From Brevibacterium yomogidense (GTDB taxonomy: Bacteria > Actinomycetota > Actinomycetes > Actinomycetales > Brevibacteriaceae): DNA of 64,000 nt. The DNA lies in NCBI RefSeq assembly GCF_900163715.1, contig NZ_FWFF01000010.1, positions 50,491 to 114,490 of the forward strand, in the 5' to 3' direction. The notes beneath the pieces were generated by a model that did no database searches, had not been told where the DNA came from, and worked only from the letters and a program-made list of their open reading frames with translations. This document shows, in pieces, positions 25,347-34,540 of this stretch (position 1 is its first letter; each line of letters begins with the position of its first letter). Made by a program: the position numbers and the translations under genes.

Positions 25347-25724
25347 GTGGCCTCGAAGAAATCGTCTCATCTCGTCCTCGCCCTCCTCGTCGACCTCGTG
25401 CTCGTGCTCGCGTTCGTCGTGGTGGGGCACTACCAGCACTACCGCGACTTCGACGTCTCTGCGCTCGCGACGACCGCGTGGCCGTTCGTCGGGTCGCTGG
25501 TCCTCGCGTGGCTGCTCGTCCGCGTCTGGGACCGTCCGCTGTCGCCGCTTGCGACCGGCACCGGCGTCTGGGCGGTCATGGTGCTCGTCGGGCTGACGCT
25601 GCGCGCGATCAGCGGGGTCTCCGTCGCAGAGGCCTTCCTCATCGTCGCCACCGGCCTGAACTTCGTGACGCTGGTGGGCTGGCGCCTCATCGCCTCTGCG
25701 GCGGTGGGGCGCAGCGCCCGGTGA
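25347..25724 (+). CDS. DUF3054 family membrane protein
   Basis: 125 residues with four predicted membrane helices (around LVLALLVDLVLVLAFVVVGH, FVGSLVLAWLLV, VWAVMVLVGLTL and EAFLIVATGLNFVTLVGW). The arrangement matches DUF3054, a small actinobacterial membrane family of unknown function. It is inserted on the plus strand between mpa and dop, which are usually closer on the same strand, and ends 3 bp before the mpa stop. The GTG at 25347 fits a leaderless -10. Confidence 0.8.
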   Translation: MASKKSSHLVLALLVDLVLVLAFVVVGHYQHYRDFDVSALATTAWPFVGSLVLAWLLVRVWDRPLSPLATGTGVWAVMVLVGLTLRAISGVSVAEAFLIVATGLNFVTLVGWRLIASAAVGRSAR

Positions 25725-25727
25725 CGC

Positions 25728-27335
25728 TCACACGGGCGTCGGCGTCTGCTGACCCGTGTGGATCAGCCGCAGGTGCGTGATCCGCTCGCCCCTGCGTCCG
25801 CTGATCCGCGCCCACTCGTCGGGATTCGTCGTGTTCGGCAGGTCCTCGTGCTCACCGAACTCCTCCTCGATCGCCTGGTCGAAGTGCTTCCACCGCATTC
25901 CGCGCCCCTCGCCGGACAGCACCGACTTGATGGCGTGCTTCTTGGCGCGGTCGACGACGTTGTGGATCATGGCGCCGGATGCGAAGTCCGCGAAGAAGAG
26001 CACTTCCCTGCGTCCGTCCGCATACGTCACCTCGACGAACTCGTTCGCGCGCGACCGGGTGAACATCCGGTCGACGCACCGGTCGATGAGGGCGGCGACG
26101 CCGTCCTGCGCGAGCGACTCGTGCAGGGGCAGCCGATCGGTCACATACTTCGAGAAGATGTCCCGGGCGGCGTCCGCATCGGGACGCTCGATCCGGATCT
26201 TCACGTCGAGTCGGCCAGGCCGCAGGATTGCCGGATCGATGAGGTCCTCACGGTTGGACGCACCGATCACGATGACGTTCTCCAGGGACTCCACGCCGTC
26301 GATCTCCGCGAGCAGCTGCGGCACGATCGTGGTCTCCACGTCGGAGGACTTGCCGGTGCCGCGCGTGCGGAAGAGCGATTCCATCTCGTCGAAGAACACC
26401 ACGACGGGTGAGCCCGCCGTCGCCTTCTCCCGGGCGCGGGAGAAGATGATGCGCAGCTGGCGCTCCGTCTCGCCCACGTACTTGTCGAGCAGCTCCGGGC
26501 CCTTCACGTTGATGAAGTAGCTCTTCGATGCGCTGTCGGTCCGGCGGGCCGACAGCGAGTTCGCGACCGCCTTCGCGATGAGCGTCTTGCCGCAGCCGGG
26601 AGGGCCGTACAGGAGGATGCCCTTGGGCGGCTTGAGCTCGTGCTCTGCGAACAGCTCCGGATTCTCGAACGGCATCTCCACCGAGTCCTGGATCTGGCTG
26701 ATCTGCGCCGCGAGTCCGCCGACGTCCTCGTACGAGATGTCCGGCACCTCTTCGAGGAGGAGCGTCTGCACCTCGGGCTTCTCGATGGTCTCCAGCGCGA
26801 ACTGCGTCCGCCGGTCGACGAGCACGTGGTCGCCCACGCGCACACCGTGCTCCCGCAGCTGCGCCGACAGGCGGCAGACGAGCTCGTCGTCGTTCGGCCC
26901 CCCGATGATGACGCGGTCGCCGTCGGGCATGACCTCGCGGACGGGCGCGACGTCCCCGACGCCCCGGCCCTCGGCGAGTGCGAGGACGACGAGGCCCTCG
27001 GACAGCCGCACGTCCGCACCGGGTGCGAGCACGTCGTCGGAGAGGTCGGGTGCGACCGCGAGGCGCATCCGGCGACCGGACGCGAGGACGTCGACCGTCC
27101 TGCGCTCCCCCGTCCCCTGCGGGGCGTCGACGACCGTCCCATAGGTGTTCGGGGGCTCGGACAGTGACGCGACCTCGGACTTGATGCGGGTCAGCTCGTC
27201 CTTCGCGGTGCGCAGCGTCGAGGTGAGGGTCTCGTTGCGCTTGCCCGCTGCGAAGAGCTGCTGGCGCATCATCGAGTTCTCCCGACGCAGCTTCACCGCC
27301 TCGTCGGTCGTGCCGTCAGTCTTCTCGTGTGTCAT
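25728..27335 (-). CDS. mpa: Mycobacterial proteasome ATPase Mpa/ARC
   Basis: 535 residues. An N-terminal coiled coil (about residues 12-60) binds Pup; tandem OB domains follow (65-185); the AAA+ module has Walker A GPPGCGKT (244-251) and Walker B VVVFFDEMES (311-320). It unfolds pupylated proteins and feeds them to the 20S core. The tail ends HTGQQTPTPV and lacks the C-terminal GQYL docking motif known in mycobacterial Mpa. ATG 27335 has GGAGGAGG upstream and lies inside the 3' end of trmI (20-bp overlap), so the two are coupled. Confidence 0.94.
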   Translation of the reverse strand: MTHEKTDGTTDEAVKLRRENSMMRQQLFAAGKRNETLTSTLRTAKDELTRIKSEVASLSEPPNTYGTVVDAPQGTGERRTVDVLASGRRMRLAVAPDLSDDVLAPGADVRLSEGLVVLALAEGRGVGDVAPVREVMPDGDRVIIGGPNDDELVCRLSAQLREHGVRVGDHVLVDRRTQFALETIEKPEVQTLLLEEVPDISYEDVGGLAAQISQIQDSVEMPFENPELFAEHELKPPKGILLYGPPGCGKTLIAKAVANSLSARRTDSASKSYFINVKGPELLDKYVGETERQLRIIFSRAREKATAGSPVVVFFDEMESLFRTRGTGKSSDVETTIVPQLLAEIDGVESLENVIVIGASNREDLIDPAILRPGRLDVKIRIERPDADAARDIFSKYVTDRLPLHESLAQDGVAALIDRCVDRMFTRSRANEFVEVTYADGRREVLFFADFASGAMIHNVVDRAKKHAIKSVLSGEGRGMRWKHFDQAIEEEFGEHEDLPNTTNPDEWARISGRRGERITHLRLIHTGQQTPTPV

Positions 27336-28431
27336 CCGTGACCTCCTCCTGTGGGACTGCCTCGCCTGTGACTGCGCCCTCTGTGGCTGCCTCGTCCGTG
27401 GCTGCGCCGTCCTGTGCAGCCTCCACCCTGGCGCGCGAGCCGGCGGCGCGCCCGAGCTTGCGCAGGCGCTTGGGCGGCGCTGTCCGCTGGCCGATGGCCG
27501 ACTCGGTGATCTCCGGTTCGAACCAGGCGTCGAGGTCCTCTTCGTCGGGTGTGCTGCCCTGCGGCCTGCGCGACCTCTCGAGCGGTTCGACGCCCTCATC
27601 CATCCTCCGGGCGAAGAGCAGGAATCCGGTGTGTCCGATCATCCGATGCTCGGGACGGACCGCGAGGCCCTCAAGGTGCCAGTCGCGGACCATCGATTCG
27701 AGTGCCCGGGGCTCCGCGAAGCGGTTCGTGCTCCGCACGGCCTCCGCGGTGCGCGACAGCTGCGAGGCGGTGGCGACGTAGACGATGAGCATCCCGCCCG
27801 CGGTGAGCGCGTCGGCTGCGACGTCGACGCATTCCCAGGGGGCGAGCATGTCGAGGACCACGCGGTCGGCCTCGCCGGCCTCCAGCGCCCGCGGCAGCTC
27901 CTCTGCGAGGTCGCCCACCGTGCACGACCATGCGGGGTGGGGGCTGCCGAAGAAGTCCGCGATGTTGCCGGAGGCGATGTCTGCGAACTCCTGACGGCGC
28001 TCGAAGGACAGGACGCGACCGTGGTCGCCGACCGCGCGCAGCAGCGCGAGGGTGAGCGCGCCGGAGCCCACCCCCGCCTCGACGACGACGGAGCCAGGGA
28101 AGACATCCCCCATCGTGGTGATGAGGGCCGCGTCCTTCGGGTAGATGACAGCGGCGCCGCGCGGCATCGACAGCACGAAGTCCTCGTAGCCGGGGCGCAT
28201 CGCCTGGAACTCGACGCCGGCGGTGCTGTGCACCGTCACACCGGCGGGTCTGCCGAGCAGGTCGTCGTGCTCGATCCACCCCTTGTGGGTGTGGAACTGG
28301 TCCCCGGGCGCCAGGACGATGGTGTTGAGCCTGCCGCGGGGGTCCGTGAGCTGCACTTTGTCGCCGGGTCGGAACGGTCCGCGCAGAACGCGCGAGCCGG
28401 TGGGAGCCGGGTCGTGGGAGGTCGTGTTCAT
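27316..28431 (-). CDS. trmI: tRNA (adenine-58-N1)-methyltransferase TrmI
   Basis: 371 residues. An N-terminal beta domain (GDKVQLTDPRGRLNTIVLAPG) precedes a Rossmann methyltransferase with the SAM-binding motif VVEAGVGSGALTLALLRAVG and catalytic-loop VVLDMLAPWE. TrmI makes m1A58 in the T-loop of tRNA. The last roughly 90 residues are an Ala/Glu/Thr-rich tail beyond the usual 280-residue family length; its coding sequence overlaps the mpa start. ATG 28431 lies 7 nt after TAGAGT. Confidence 0.92.
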   Translation of the reverse strand: MNTTSHDPAPTGSRVLRGPFRPGDKVQLTDPRGRLNTIVLAPGDQFHTHKGWIEHDDLLGRPAGVTVHSTAGVEFQAMRPGYEDFVLSMPRGAAVIYPKDAALITTMGDVFPGSVVVEAGVGSGALTLALLRAVGDHGRVLSFERRQEFADIASGNIADFFGSPHPAWSCTVGDLAEELPRALEAGEADRVVLDMLAPWECVDVAADALTAGGMLIVYVATASQLSRTAEAVRSTNRFAEPRALESMVRDWHLEGLAVRPEHRMIGHTGFLLFARRMDEGVEPLERSRRPQGSTPDEEDLDAWFEPEITESAIGQRTAPPKRLRKLGRAAGSRARVEAAQDGAATDEAATEGAVTGEAVPQEEVTDDTRED

Positions 28432-28438
28432 CGCCTCC

Positions 28439-28444
28439 ACTCTA
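28439..28444 (-). promoter_or_regulatory. Leaderless-type -10 (TAGAGT) of trmI-mpa
   Basis: Minus-strand TAGAGT, 7 nt, then ATG 28431. The spacer happens to contain GGAGG, too close to the ATG to act as a ribosome site. Confidence 0.45.
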
Positions 28445-28480
28445 GTCGGCGTCACCGCCGTGCGGGCAGGGTGTGAGCGC

Positions 28481-29638
28481 TCAATGGTCGAGCAGCTCGT
28501 CGAAGAACTCCTGCAGGTCGATGAAGCCCACCAGCGAGTCACCGTCGAGGACGAGGCAGTGCGTCGCCTTGGGGCGGTGCGTGAGGGACTCGAGCAGGTG
28601 CGGAGCGGTGATGTCGCGAGGGGCGCCGATCCACGGTCCGAGGGGGCGCACGTGCTCGTGGACCAGGGCGGAGCCCGGCGCATCCTGCGCCGAGCTGCGG
28701 TCGACGAGCCCGTACGGGATGCCGGACCGATCGAGGACCACGATGAGGGGACGCCTGCCCGTGCCGGGATCCGCGTACTCGAGTGCTTCGGTGACCGGTG
28801 CAGACCAGGATGCGGCGACCGCGGGCTGGATGACGAGGCGCATGTCGAAGGTCTCCACGCGGCGCGCCCGCGTCGCGTTCTTGGCGGCGTCCGCGGCAGA
28901 CACCCAGATCATCACGGCGATCGCCGTCGTCCACATGACGGTCACGAGGTCGGGTCGTCCGCCGACCAGCAGCGGCTGCAGGATCGCCAGCCCCACGAAC
29001 CCGAGCGCGATGATGCGTCCGGCCCAGGCCGCGAGGATCGTCCCCATGTAGGGACTTCCGGTGATCCGCCAGAACACGGCCTGCAGCGCCCAGCCGCCGT
29101 CCAGGGGGATGCCCGGGAGCAGGTTGACCGCGCCCAGGGCGAGGTTCGCGAACACGAAGCCGAACAGCAGCAGCCAGGTGACGCTGCCGCGGCCGACGGA
29201 GTCGAGGAGGAGCCAGCCGATCCCGCCCAGCGCGAGGTTCACGACCGGCCCGACGACGGAGATGAAGAAGCTCGTCCACGCGGCCCGCGGAGAATCCGGC
29301 GCCTCACGGGGCTCGAACCGGGTGAAGCCGCCCCAGACGTTGAGCTCGATCGCCGCGACGCGGTAGCCGGCCACACGGCCCGCTACGGCATGGGCGAGCT
29401 CGTGGAGGAAGACGGACCCGAAGAGCACGACGGCGAAGACGAGGCCGATGACGTACGCACCCGGGCCCAGGTCTGGGCGGACGCGTGAGATCCAGGGAGA
29501 GAAGAGGAGAGCGATCGCACCGGCGGCGATGAACCACGACCACGCGAGCTGGACGGGGGCACCGAGCACCGTGCCGAGCCGGAGTCCTCCGGAGGCGCCG
29601 GGCGCATGGGCGTCTGCGGATGCGGTCTGTTCTGGCAC
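28481..29638 (-). CDS. Site-2 protease (M50 family) with CBS domains
   Basis: 385 residues. Membrane metalloprotease with zinc motif FLHELAHAVAG and the second motif LLPGIPLDGGWAL, five or six membrane helices, and a C-terminal CBS pair (about residues 250-385). Members cut transmembrane anti-sigma factors or signal peptides (regulated intramembrane proteolysis); the CBS part may sense nucleotides. GTG 29638 is preferred: TACGAT lies 6 nt upstream, whereas the ATG at 29668 lies inside the promoter of the divergent nuclease gene. Confidence 0.88.
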   Translation of the reverse strand: MPEQTASADAHAPGASGGLRLGTVLGAPVQLAWSWFIAAGAIALLFSPWISRVRPDLGPGAYVIGLVFAVVLFGSVFLHELAHAVAGRVAGYRVAAIELNVWGGFTRFEPREAPDSPRAAWTSFFISVVGPVVNLALGGIGWLLLDSVGRGSVTWLLLFGFVFANLALGAVNLLPGIPLDGGWALQAVFWRITGSPYMGTILAAWAGRIIALGFVGLAILQPLLVGGRPDLVTVMWTTAIAVMIWVSAADAAKNATRARRVETFDMRLVIQPAVAASWSAPVTEALEYADPGTGRRPLIVVLDRSGIPYGLVDRSSAQDAPGSALVHEHVRPLGPWIGAPRDITAPHLLESLTHRPKATHCLVLDGDSLVGFIDLQEFFDELLDH

Positions 29639-29644
29639 CGCACC

Positions 29645-29660
29645 ATCGTACGGGTACGGT
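29645..29660. promoter_or_regulatory. Divergent leaderless -10 pair of the site-2 protease and RecB-like genes
   Basis: TACGAT on the minus strand (29650-29645), 6 nt before GTG 29638; TACGGT on the plus strand (29655-29660), 6 nt before ATG 29667. The two elements are 4 bp apart and the start codons only 28 bp apart. Confidence 0.55.
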
Positions 29661-29666
29661 TGCCCC

Positions 29667-30479
29667 ATGGCCGAACTGCTCGCACTGTCACCCTCACGCG
29701 CCAACGACTTCGTGCAGTGTCCGCTGAAGTTCCGCCTGCGGACGATCGACAAGCTGCCGGAACCGCCCTCGGAGGCGGCCTTCCGCGGCACGCTGGTCCA
29801 TTCCGTGCTCGAGCGGCTGTTCGACGCCTCGGCCCCGGAGCGCACGATCGAGCGCGCGGTCGACGGGATCGCGCCCGCCCTCGAGGCACTGCGCGCCAAG
29901 GATCCCCAGACCGTGGCGGAGCTGTTCCCCGGCCCTGACCAGATCGTCCGTCTGCAGGAGCAGGCGCGCGGACTCCTGGAGGCCTACTTCGCGCTCGAGA
30001 TGCCGGACAGGTTGGAGCCGGAAGCACGCGAGGAGTTCGTCTCCGCGCCCATGAGCAGCGGTCTGCTGCTGCGCGGCTTCGTCGACCGCACGGACCGTGC
30101 GCCGGGCGGACAGGTGCGCCTGGTCGACTACAAGACCGGCAAGCAGCCCAAGCCGCAGTACAGCAGCGAGGCCGACTTCCAGATGAGGTTCTACGCGCTC
30201 GTGCACTGGCTGAGCAGGCGCGAGCTCGTCCACACCCTGCAGCTCTTCTATCTGGGCAGCCGCACGACCGTCGCGAAGCGTCCGACCGCAGGAGACATCG
30301 AGCGGACGGAGATGGAGATTCTGGAGCTCTGGGAGTCGATCGCCCGCGCGGCCGAGGCCGACGAGTGGCGGCCGCGGCGCACTCCGCTGTGCGGCTGGTG
30401 CCACTTCAAGCCGATCTGCCCCGCCTGGGGCGGGACTCCCCCGCCCACGCCGGAGATCACCGCGATAGCAGGTCGCTGA
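29667..30479 (+). CDS. RecB-family nuclease with a predicted 4Fe-4S cluster
   Basis: 270 residues of the PD-(D/E)XK superfamily. Catalytic motif GGQVRLVDYKTGKQPK; the preceding Glu-rich strand and AFRGTLVHSVLERLF helix fit RecB/AddB/Cas4 folds. Cys18 (DFVQCPLKFRL) with Cys242, Cys245 and Cys251 (LCGWCHFKPIC) form the four-cysteine pattern of Fe-S nucleases. A stand-alone relative occurs at the same place in mycobacteria (Rv2119 region). Likely role in DNA end processing; no Cas genes are nearby. It converges with the HAD gene, overlapping by 23 bp. Confidence 0.88.
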   Translation: MAELLALSPSRANDFVQCPLKFRLRTIDKLPEPPSEAAFRGTLVHSVLERLFDASAPERTIERAVDGIAPALEALRAKDPQTVAELFPGPDQIVRLQEQARGLLEAYFALEMPDRLEPEAREEFVSAPMSSGLLLRGFVDRTDRAPGGQVRLVDYKTGKQPKPQYSSEADFQMRFYALVHWLSRRELVHTLQLFYLGSRTTVAKRPTAGDIERTEMEILELWESIARAAEADEWRPRRTPLCGWCHFKPICPAWGGTPPPTPEITAIAGR

Positions 30480-31158
30480 GGCCCTCCGTCGTCATCCCCG
30501 CGAGGGACTCGACGAGCACGGCGCCGTCGAGCCGCGGCAGCGGCACGATGTGCGGGATGCCCACCGCCCGCGTCCCGGCGGCGACTGCGGACCGCAGTCC
30601 CGGCAGCGAATCCTCGAGCGCCGCGCACGCGCTCGGCGGCAGCCCGACCGCCTCCGCGCCCACGAGGTACGGCTCCGGATCGGGTTTGCCGGCAGACACC
30701 TCGTCGCCGGTGATGAGCGCGGTGAAGGTGCCGGGTGCGCACGCGGCGACGACCGCCTCGGCGAGCCTGCGGTAGGACATCGTGACGAGCGCGCACGGCA
30801 CGTCGTGGGCACGCAGGTCCGCCAGGAGCTCGAGGGCTCCCGGACGGAAGGGCACGTGCTCCCGCACCTGGGCGACGACGCCGTCCAGCAGGATCTCCAC
30901 CGTCTGCTCGGGCGGCAGAGGCAGCCCGTGCTCCCCCAGGATCTCCGCACTGCGCAGCAGGGTGTTCCCGACCATGAGCTCGCCCAGGGTCTCGTCCCAG
31001 TGGAGGCCGTGCCGGTCCATGAGCTCGATCTCAGCGCGCATCCAGTACGGTTCCGTGTCGACGAGAGTGCCGTCCATGTCCCAGAGGACGGCCTTGAACT
31101 CTCGCTTCGGATACTCATGCTCCTGAACTGCACAAACACTCGAAAGTTCGGTACTCAC
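30457..31158 (-). CDS. HAD-superfamily phosphatase
   Basis: 233 residues. Motif I is AVLWDMDGTLVDTEPYW (nucleophile Asp and acid/base Asp), motif II VTMSYR, motif III-IV GDEVSAGKPDPEPYL and LEDSLPGLRSA. This is the beta-phosphoglucomutase-like subclass with a helical cap, so the substrate is a small phosphorylated metabolite, not identified. GGAGG lies 5 nt before the GTG at 31158. Confidence 0.85.
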   Translation of the reverse strand: MSTELSSVCAVQEHEYPKREFKAVLWDMDGTLVDTEPYWMRAEIELMDRHGLHWDETLGELMVGNTLLRSAEILGEHGLPLPPEQTVEILLDGVVAQVREHVPFRPGALELLADLRAHDVPCALVTMSYRRLAEAVVAACAPGTFTALITGDEVSAGKPDPEPYLVGAEAVGLPPSACAALEDSLPGLRSAVAAGTRAVGIPHIVPLPRLDGAVLVESLAGMTTEGLSDLLSR

Positions 31159-31500
31159 ACTGTCCTCCGAAGAATTCCATGCACCGTCCTGTGCACCGGA
31201 CCACTCTCGAACGATAGCGTCCGGCCCCCGTCCTCCTCAAGGCGAACCCCAGGCGGCCGGAGTGAGGTGGATGAGGGCGTTCGCTGAACGTGCGGTCACC
31301 TGTCGGACGGACCGGCCCGCCTGGTTTTGGAGCGCGCGTTCCGATATTTTCGTACGCACACCGACGCCAGGAGAGTGCGTGGCATCACGAGTGCGGAGCC
31401 TCCTCTCACGACGACGTGACATGCTCTCTCACCGCCGCGTGCGGGAGTGCTCATGTCGCCCCGCCCCGTCGAGCGGTGCCCGAGCGCGTACTGTGGGTGC
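31159..31500. other. 342-bp intergenic region with divergent promoters
   Basis: No convincing gene is present. It holds the promoter side of the HAD gene (minus-strand TATCGT near 31213-31218) and, at the right end, the leaderless -10 TACTGT (31489-31494) of the PAC2 gene. An AT-richer patch near 31343-31350 stands out in the GC-rich background. A possible Arg-rich reading frame after AGGAGAG at 31369 has no stop before it enters the PAC2 gene and was not accepted. Confidence 0.5.
31489..31494 (+). promoter_or_regulatory. Leaderless-type -10 (TACTGT) of the PAC2 gene
   Basis: TACTGT, 6 nt, then ATG 31501. No ribosome site precedes the ATG. Confidence 0.5.
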
Positions 31501-32331
31501 ATGGACTACCTGCCGGCCCCGGGTTCCCGCCTCGTCGTCATCGCCTTCGAGGGGTGGAACGACGCTGCGGAATCCGCCTCGAGGTTCGCGAAGGACCTCA
31601 TCAGGCAGACGAATCTCACCCGGACCGGGATGATCGGCGGCGAGGAGTTCTACGACTTCCAGACGGCGCGGCCGCACATCGTCCGCGGCGACGACGGCAG
31701 CGCCCGCATCGACTGGCCGGGCACAGAGATCCATACCGGCACGGTCCCCGGCACGGGCATCCCGCTCGAGGTCATCGTGGGCGACGAGCCCGCATTCCTC
31801 TGGCAGCGCTTCGCCTCCCTCATCGTCGATCGGGTCTCCGACGGCGATGCGGTCGTGCTCGTGGGCGCGCTGCTCGCGGACACGGTCCATTCCCGTCCGA
31901 TCCCCGTCACTGTCACGACCGATCAGCCGGACGCCTTCCCGCACGTGGACGCGATCCGCACGGAGTATGAGGGTCCCACGGGCATCATCGGAGTGCTCGC
32001 CCACGAACTGTCGGCCTCAGGCCACCCGGCCCTGTCGCTGTGGGCCGCCGTGCCGGGATATGTCGCGGGCGTCCCCTCCCCGAAGGCGCAGCTGGCGCTC
32101 CAGGGCACCTTCGAAGAGCTGACGGGGCTGGTCCTCGACCAGGGAGACCTCGTGGACAGCACCCGCGAGTGGGAGATGGAGGCCGAGGCCGCCGTCGCCG
32201 CGGACGACGACCTCGCGGCCTACATCCACCGGCTGGAGAGCATGACGGACGCCGCTGATCTGCCCGAGGCGAGCGGAGACGCGATCGCCCGGGAATTCGA
32301 GCGGTACCTCCACCGTCGCGGAGACGGCTGA
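31501..32331 (+). CDS. PAC2 family protein
   Basis: 276 residues. The PAC2 fold is seen in VVIAFEGWNDAAESAS, FYDFQTARPHIV, VGDEPAFLWQRF and LGALL-type strand VVLVGALLADTVHSRPIPVT; a conserved LWAAVPGYVAGVPSPKAQLA follows. PAC2 proteins include eukaryotic proteasome-assembly chaperones; bacterial ones have no established role, although the gene commonly accompanies the actinobacterial proteasome locus. Leaderless start at ATG 31501. Confidence 0.85.
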   Translation: MDYLPAPGSRLVVIAFEGWNDAAESASRFAKDLIRQTNLTRTGMIGGEEFYDFQTARPHIVRGDDGSARIDWPGTEIHTGTVPGTGIPLEVIVGDEPAFLWQRFASLIVDRVSDGDAVVLVGALLADTVHSRPIPVTVTTDQPDAFPHVDAIRTEYEGPTGIIGVLAHELSASGHPALSLWAAVPGYVAGVPSPKAQLALQGTFEELTGLVLDQGDLVDSTREWEMEAEAAVAADDDLAAYIHRLESMTDAADLPEASGDAIAREFERYLHRRGDG

Positions 32332-32371
32332 GGCCCCTGAGCCGGGCGGATCCGCGTCAGCCGGTGCAGCG

Positions 32372-33610
32372 TCAGCGCAGGTCGATGCCGAGCAGTGCGT
32401 CGACTGCGTCGACCACCAGTGCGGTGCCTGCGGCGGTGCCGTCGTCACCCACGGAGTCGGCCCACTCATCGAGCGTCTCGAGGACCGCCGGCGTGTCGAG
32501 GTCGTCGCCGAGGTTCTGCCGCATGTCCTTGAGGATCTCCTCCGCCGCATCCATGGTCGTCCCGCTGCGAGCGGCAGCGCGCCATTCGGCGAGCCGCTCA
32601 CGGGAGTCGGAGAGGAGCGCGTCGGTGTACATCCAGTCGCTGCGGTAGTGGTGCGCGAGCAGGAGCGCACGGATCGCCATGGGATCCTCTCCCTGCTCGA
32701 CGAGCTTCGAGACGAGGACCAGATTGCCCTTCGACTTCGACATCTTCTCGCCCTCGTACCCGACCATGCCGACGTGCATGTAGGCCTTCGCGAAGTTGTG
32801 GCCGGTCAGCGCCGTGGCGTGGGCCGCGCACATCTCGTGATGCGGGAAGGCGAGATCGGATCCGCCGCCCTGCACGGTGAGCGGAAGGCCCGCGTGCTCC
32901 TGAGCGATGACGGCGCATTCGATGTGCCAGCCTGGCCTGCCCGATCCCAGGCGGCCGCCGTCCCAGGCGGGCTCCCCTTCGCGCTCGGCACGCCACAGCA
33001 GGGGGTCGAGCGGGTCCTCCTTGCCGGGGGTCTCCGGATCGCCGCCGCGCTCCGCGAAGAGCACGAGCATCTCGTGCCGTTCGAGGTGGGACGTGGAGCC
33101 GAACGGGGGGTCGATGCGAGTGCCGACCCGGTAGTACACGTCGCCGCTGTCCAATGTGTAGGCGGCGCCCTTGTCGAGCAGGCGGGTGACCGCCTCGACC
33201 ACGCGGTCGACGGATTCGACGGCTCCGATGTAGGCGTCCGGGGGGATGACGCGCAGGAGCTCCATATCAGACCGGAAGAGGTCGATCTGCGACTCCGCGA
33301 GTTCGCGCCAGTCCATCCCGATGGCGTCCGCCCGCTCGAGCAGCGGATCGTCGACGTCGGTGATGTTCTGCGCGTACGTCACGTCCACCCCGGCGTCGTT
33401 CCACGTGCGCAGGAGCACGTCGAAGGCGACGTAGGTGGCGGCATGACCCAGGTGCGTCGCATCGTACGGCGTGATGCCGCAGACGTAGAGACGCGCCTCC
33501 TTGAGCTTGCGCGGGGTGTCGGCCGGACCGCGATGCGAGGTGCAGAACACGGTCGGGCGCTTCCCGCGGCCGGAGACAGAGGGGATTTCAGGGGATGACC
33601 AGGACTTCAC
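32372..33610 (-). CDS. mshC: L-cysteine:1D-myo-inositol 2-amino-2-deoxy-glucopyranoside ligase MshC
   Basis: 412 residues. A class I cysteinyl-tRNA-synthetase-like ligase that joins Cys to GlcN-inositol in mycothiol synthesis. Characteristic: the N-terminal lead [15 protein letters not shown], zinc Cys in [20 protein letters not shown] with the HIGH motif, and KMSKSKGN. It lacks the tRNA anticodon-binding domain of CysS. GTG 33610 matches the usual MshC N-terminus; the hexamer CATGCT lies 6 nt before it, a weaker leaderless-like arrangement. It proves the organism makes mycothiol. Confidence 0.94.
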   Translation of the reverse strand: MKSWSSPEIPSVSGRGKRPTVFCTSHRGPADTPRKLKEARLYVCGITPYDATHLGHAATYVAFDVLLRTWNDAGVDVTYAQNITDVDDPLLERADAIGMDWRELAESQIDLFRSDMELLRVIPPDAYIGAVESVDRVVEAVTRLLDKGAAYTLDSGDVYYRVGTRIDPPFGSTSHLERHEMLVLFAERGGDPETPGKEDPLDPLLWRAEREGEPAWDGGRLGSGRPGWHIECAVIAQEHAGLPLTVQGGGSDLAFPHHEMCAAHATALTGHNFAKAYMHVGMVGYEGEKMSKSKGNLVLVSKLVEQGEDPMAIRALLLAHHYRSDWMYTDALLSDSRERLAEWRAAARSGTTMDAAEEILKDMRQNLGDDLDTPAVLETLDEWADSVGDDGTAAGTALVVDAVDALLGIDLR

Positions 33611-33719
33611 GCGCCCAGCATGGCACTTCGCCGCGTGCAACGCGAACTCGACGCACACGAGTCTCCCGGCGTGCGATGGGCGTCTCAGCGGAACCTGTGC
33701 GCCGAGCCACAGCGGACCG

Positions 33720-34532
33720 TCACAGGGGCGGCCAGGGCACCAGGCTGCGATCGGCGTCGGGGAGCGGGAGGATCCCGTTCCGGAGGAGCGCCGTCGCGCG
33801 CTCGGTCAGTGCATCGATCTCCGCTGCCGCGAGCACGTCTCCCAGCACGGGGACCAGGTCGTCGTCCCGGACGCGCTCGATCAGTGCGCGCTCCTGCGCG
33901 GTCAGCGGTGATCCGGCGAAGCCCCAGAGGACCGTGCGCAGCTTCGGCTCCGCGTGGAACGAGAGCCCGTTGTCGATCGCGTGGAGCGCGACCCGTGGAG
34001 GCGCGCCGTCCGTGAACTCCCAGGCCCCGCACAGGACGTGACCGCCCTTGCGGTCCGCATTGTTGATGAGGACGTCGAAGAGGGCCAGCGCGCGGACGTC
34101 GGGCGTGAGCTCGTGGGCGAGCACCACGTCGGTGCCGTCGCTCAGCACCGCGCGCAGGACGGGGGCCAGGCCGTCGTCCACGGCGTCCTCGGCCACGAGT
34201 ACCACCGGCTCCCGGGCCGTCGGATCCGATTCCACATAGACCTGGAGGGAGGCGCCCGCGCCGATGTCGTCCCGCCAGACGGTCGGCGGCACCACGTCGA
34301 GGCCGAGGTGGGCCGACAAGCGGTGAGCCGCGACCTCACGCAGCGACAGCGTGCCGGTGGGGAAATCATGGAGCGGCCGCTCCCCCGCACGGGTCTTCAG
34401 CACGGCGCGGACGGTGCGCTGCGGTTCGTCGGAGGCGACTGCTCCGGTGACGGTCGCCAGCAGCGTCTCGTTGCTGGCACCCCTCATCCTGCCCAGGGGA
34501 CGGACGGTCCCGGTGGACAGCAGTCGGCACAT
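33720..34532 (-). CDS. SCO1664 family protein (kinase-like fold)
   Basis: 270 residues. It resembles the SCO1664 family, which has a lipid/protein-kinase-like fold: [20 protein letters not shown] at the P-loop-like lead, [20 protein letters not shown], and the putative catalytic/metal segments [20 protein letters not shown] and [11 protein letters not shown]. The family is conserved next to DUF3090 and mshC, but its substrate is unknown. ATG 34532 lies 8 bp after the DUF3090 stop; no good ribosome site is seen, so reinitiation is likely. Confidence 0.8.
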   Translation of the reverse strand: MCRLLSTGTVRPLGRMRGASNETLLATVTGAVASDEPQRTVRAVLKTRAGERPLHDFPTGTLSLREVAAHRLSAHLGLDVVPPTVWRDDIGAGASLQVYVESDPTAREPVVLVAEDAVDDGLAPVLRAVLSDGTDVVLAHELTPDVRALALFDVLINNADRKGGHVLCGAWEFTDGAPPRVALHAIDNGLSFHAEPKLRTVLWGFAGSPLTAQERALIERVRDDDLVPVLGDVLAAAEIDALTERATALLRNGILPLPDADRSLVPWPPL

Positions 34533-34540
34533 CGCGCTGC

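Noticed and set aside
31369..31500. Arg/Cys-rich small reading frame resembling an actinobacterial cysteine-type leader peptide
   Set aside because: There is no stop after the Cys codons; the frame runs into the PAC2 gene, and no sulfur-assimilation gene follows.
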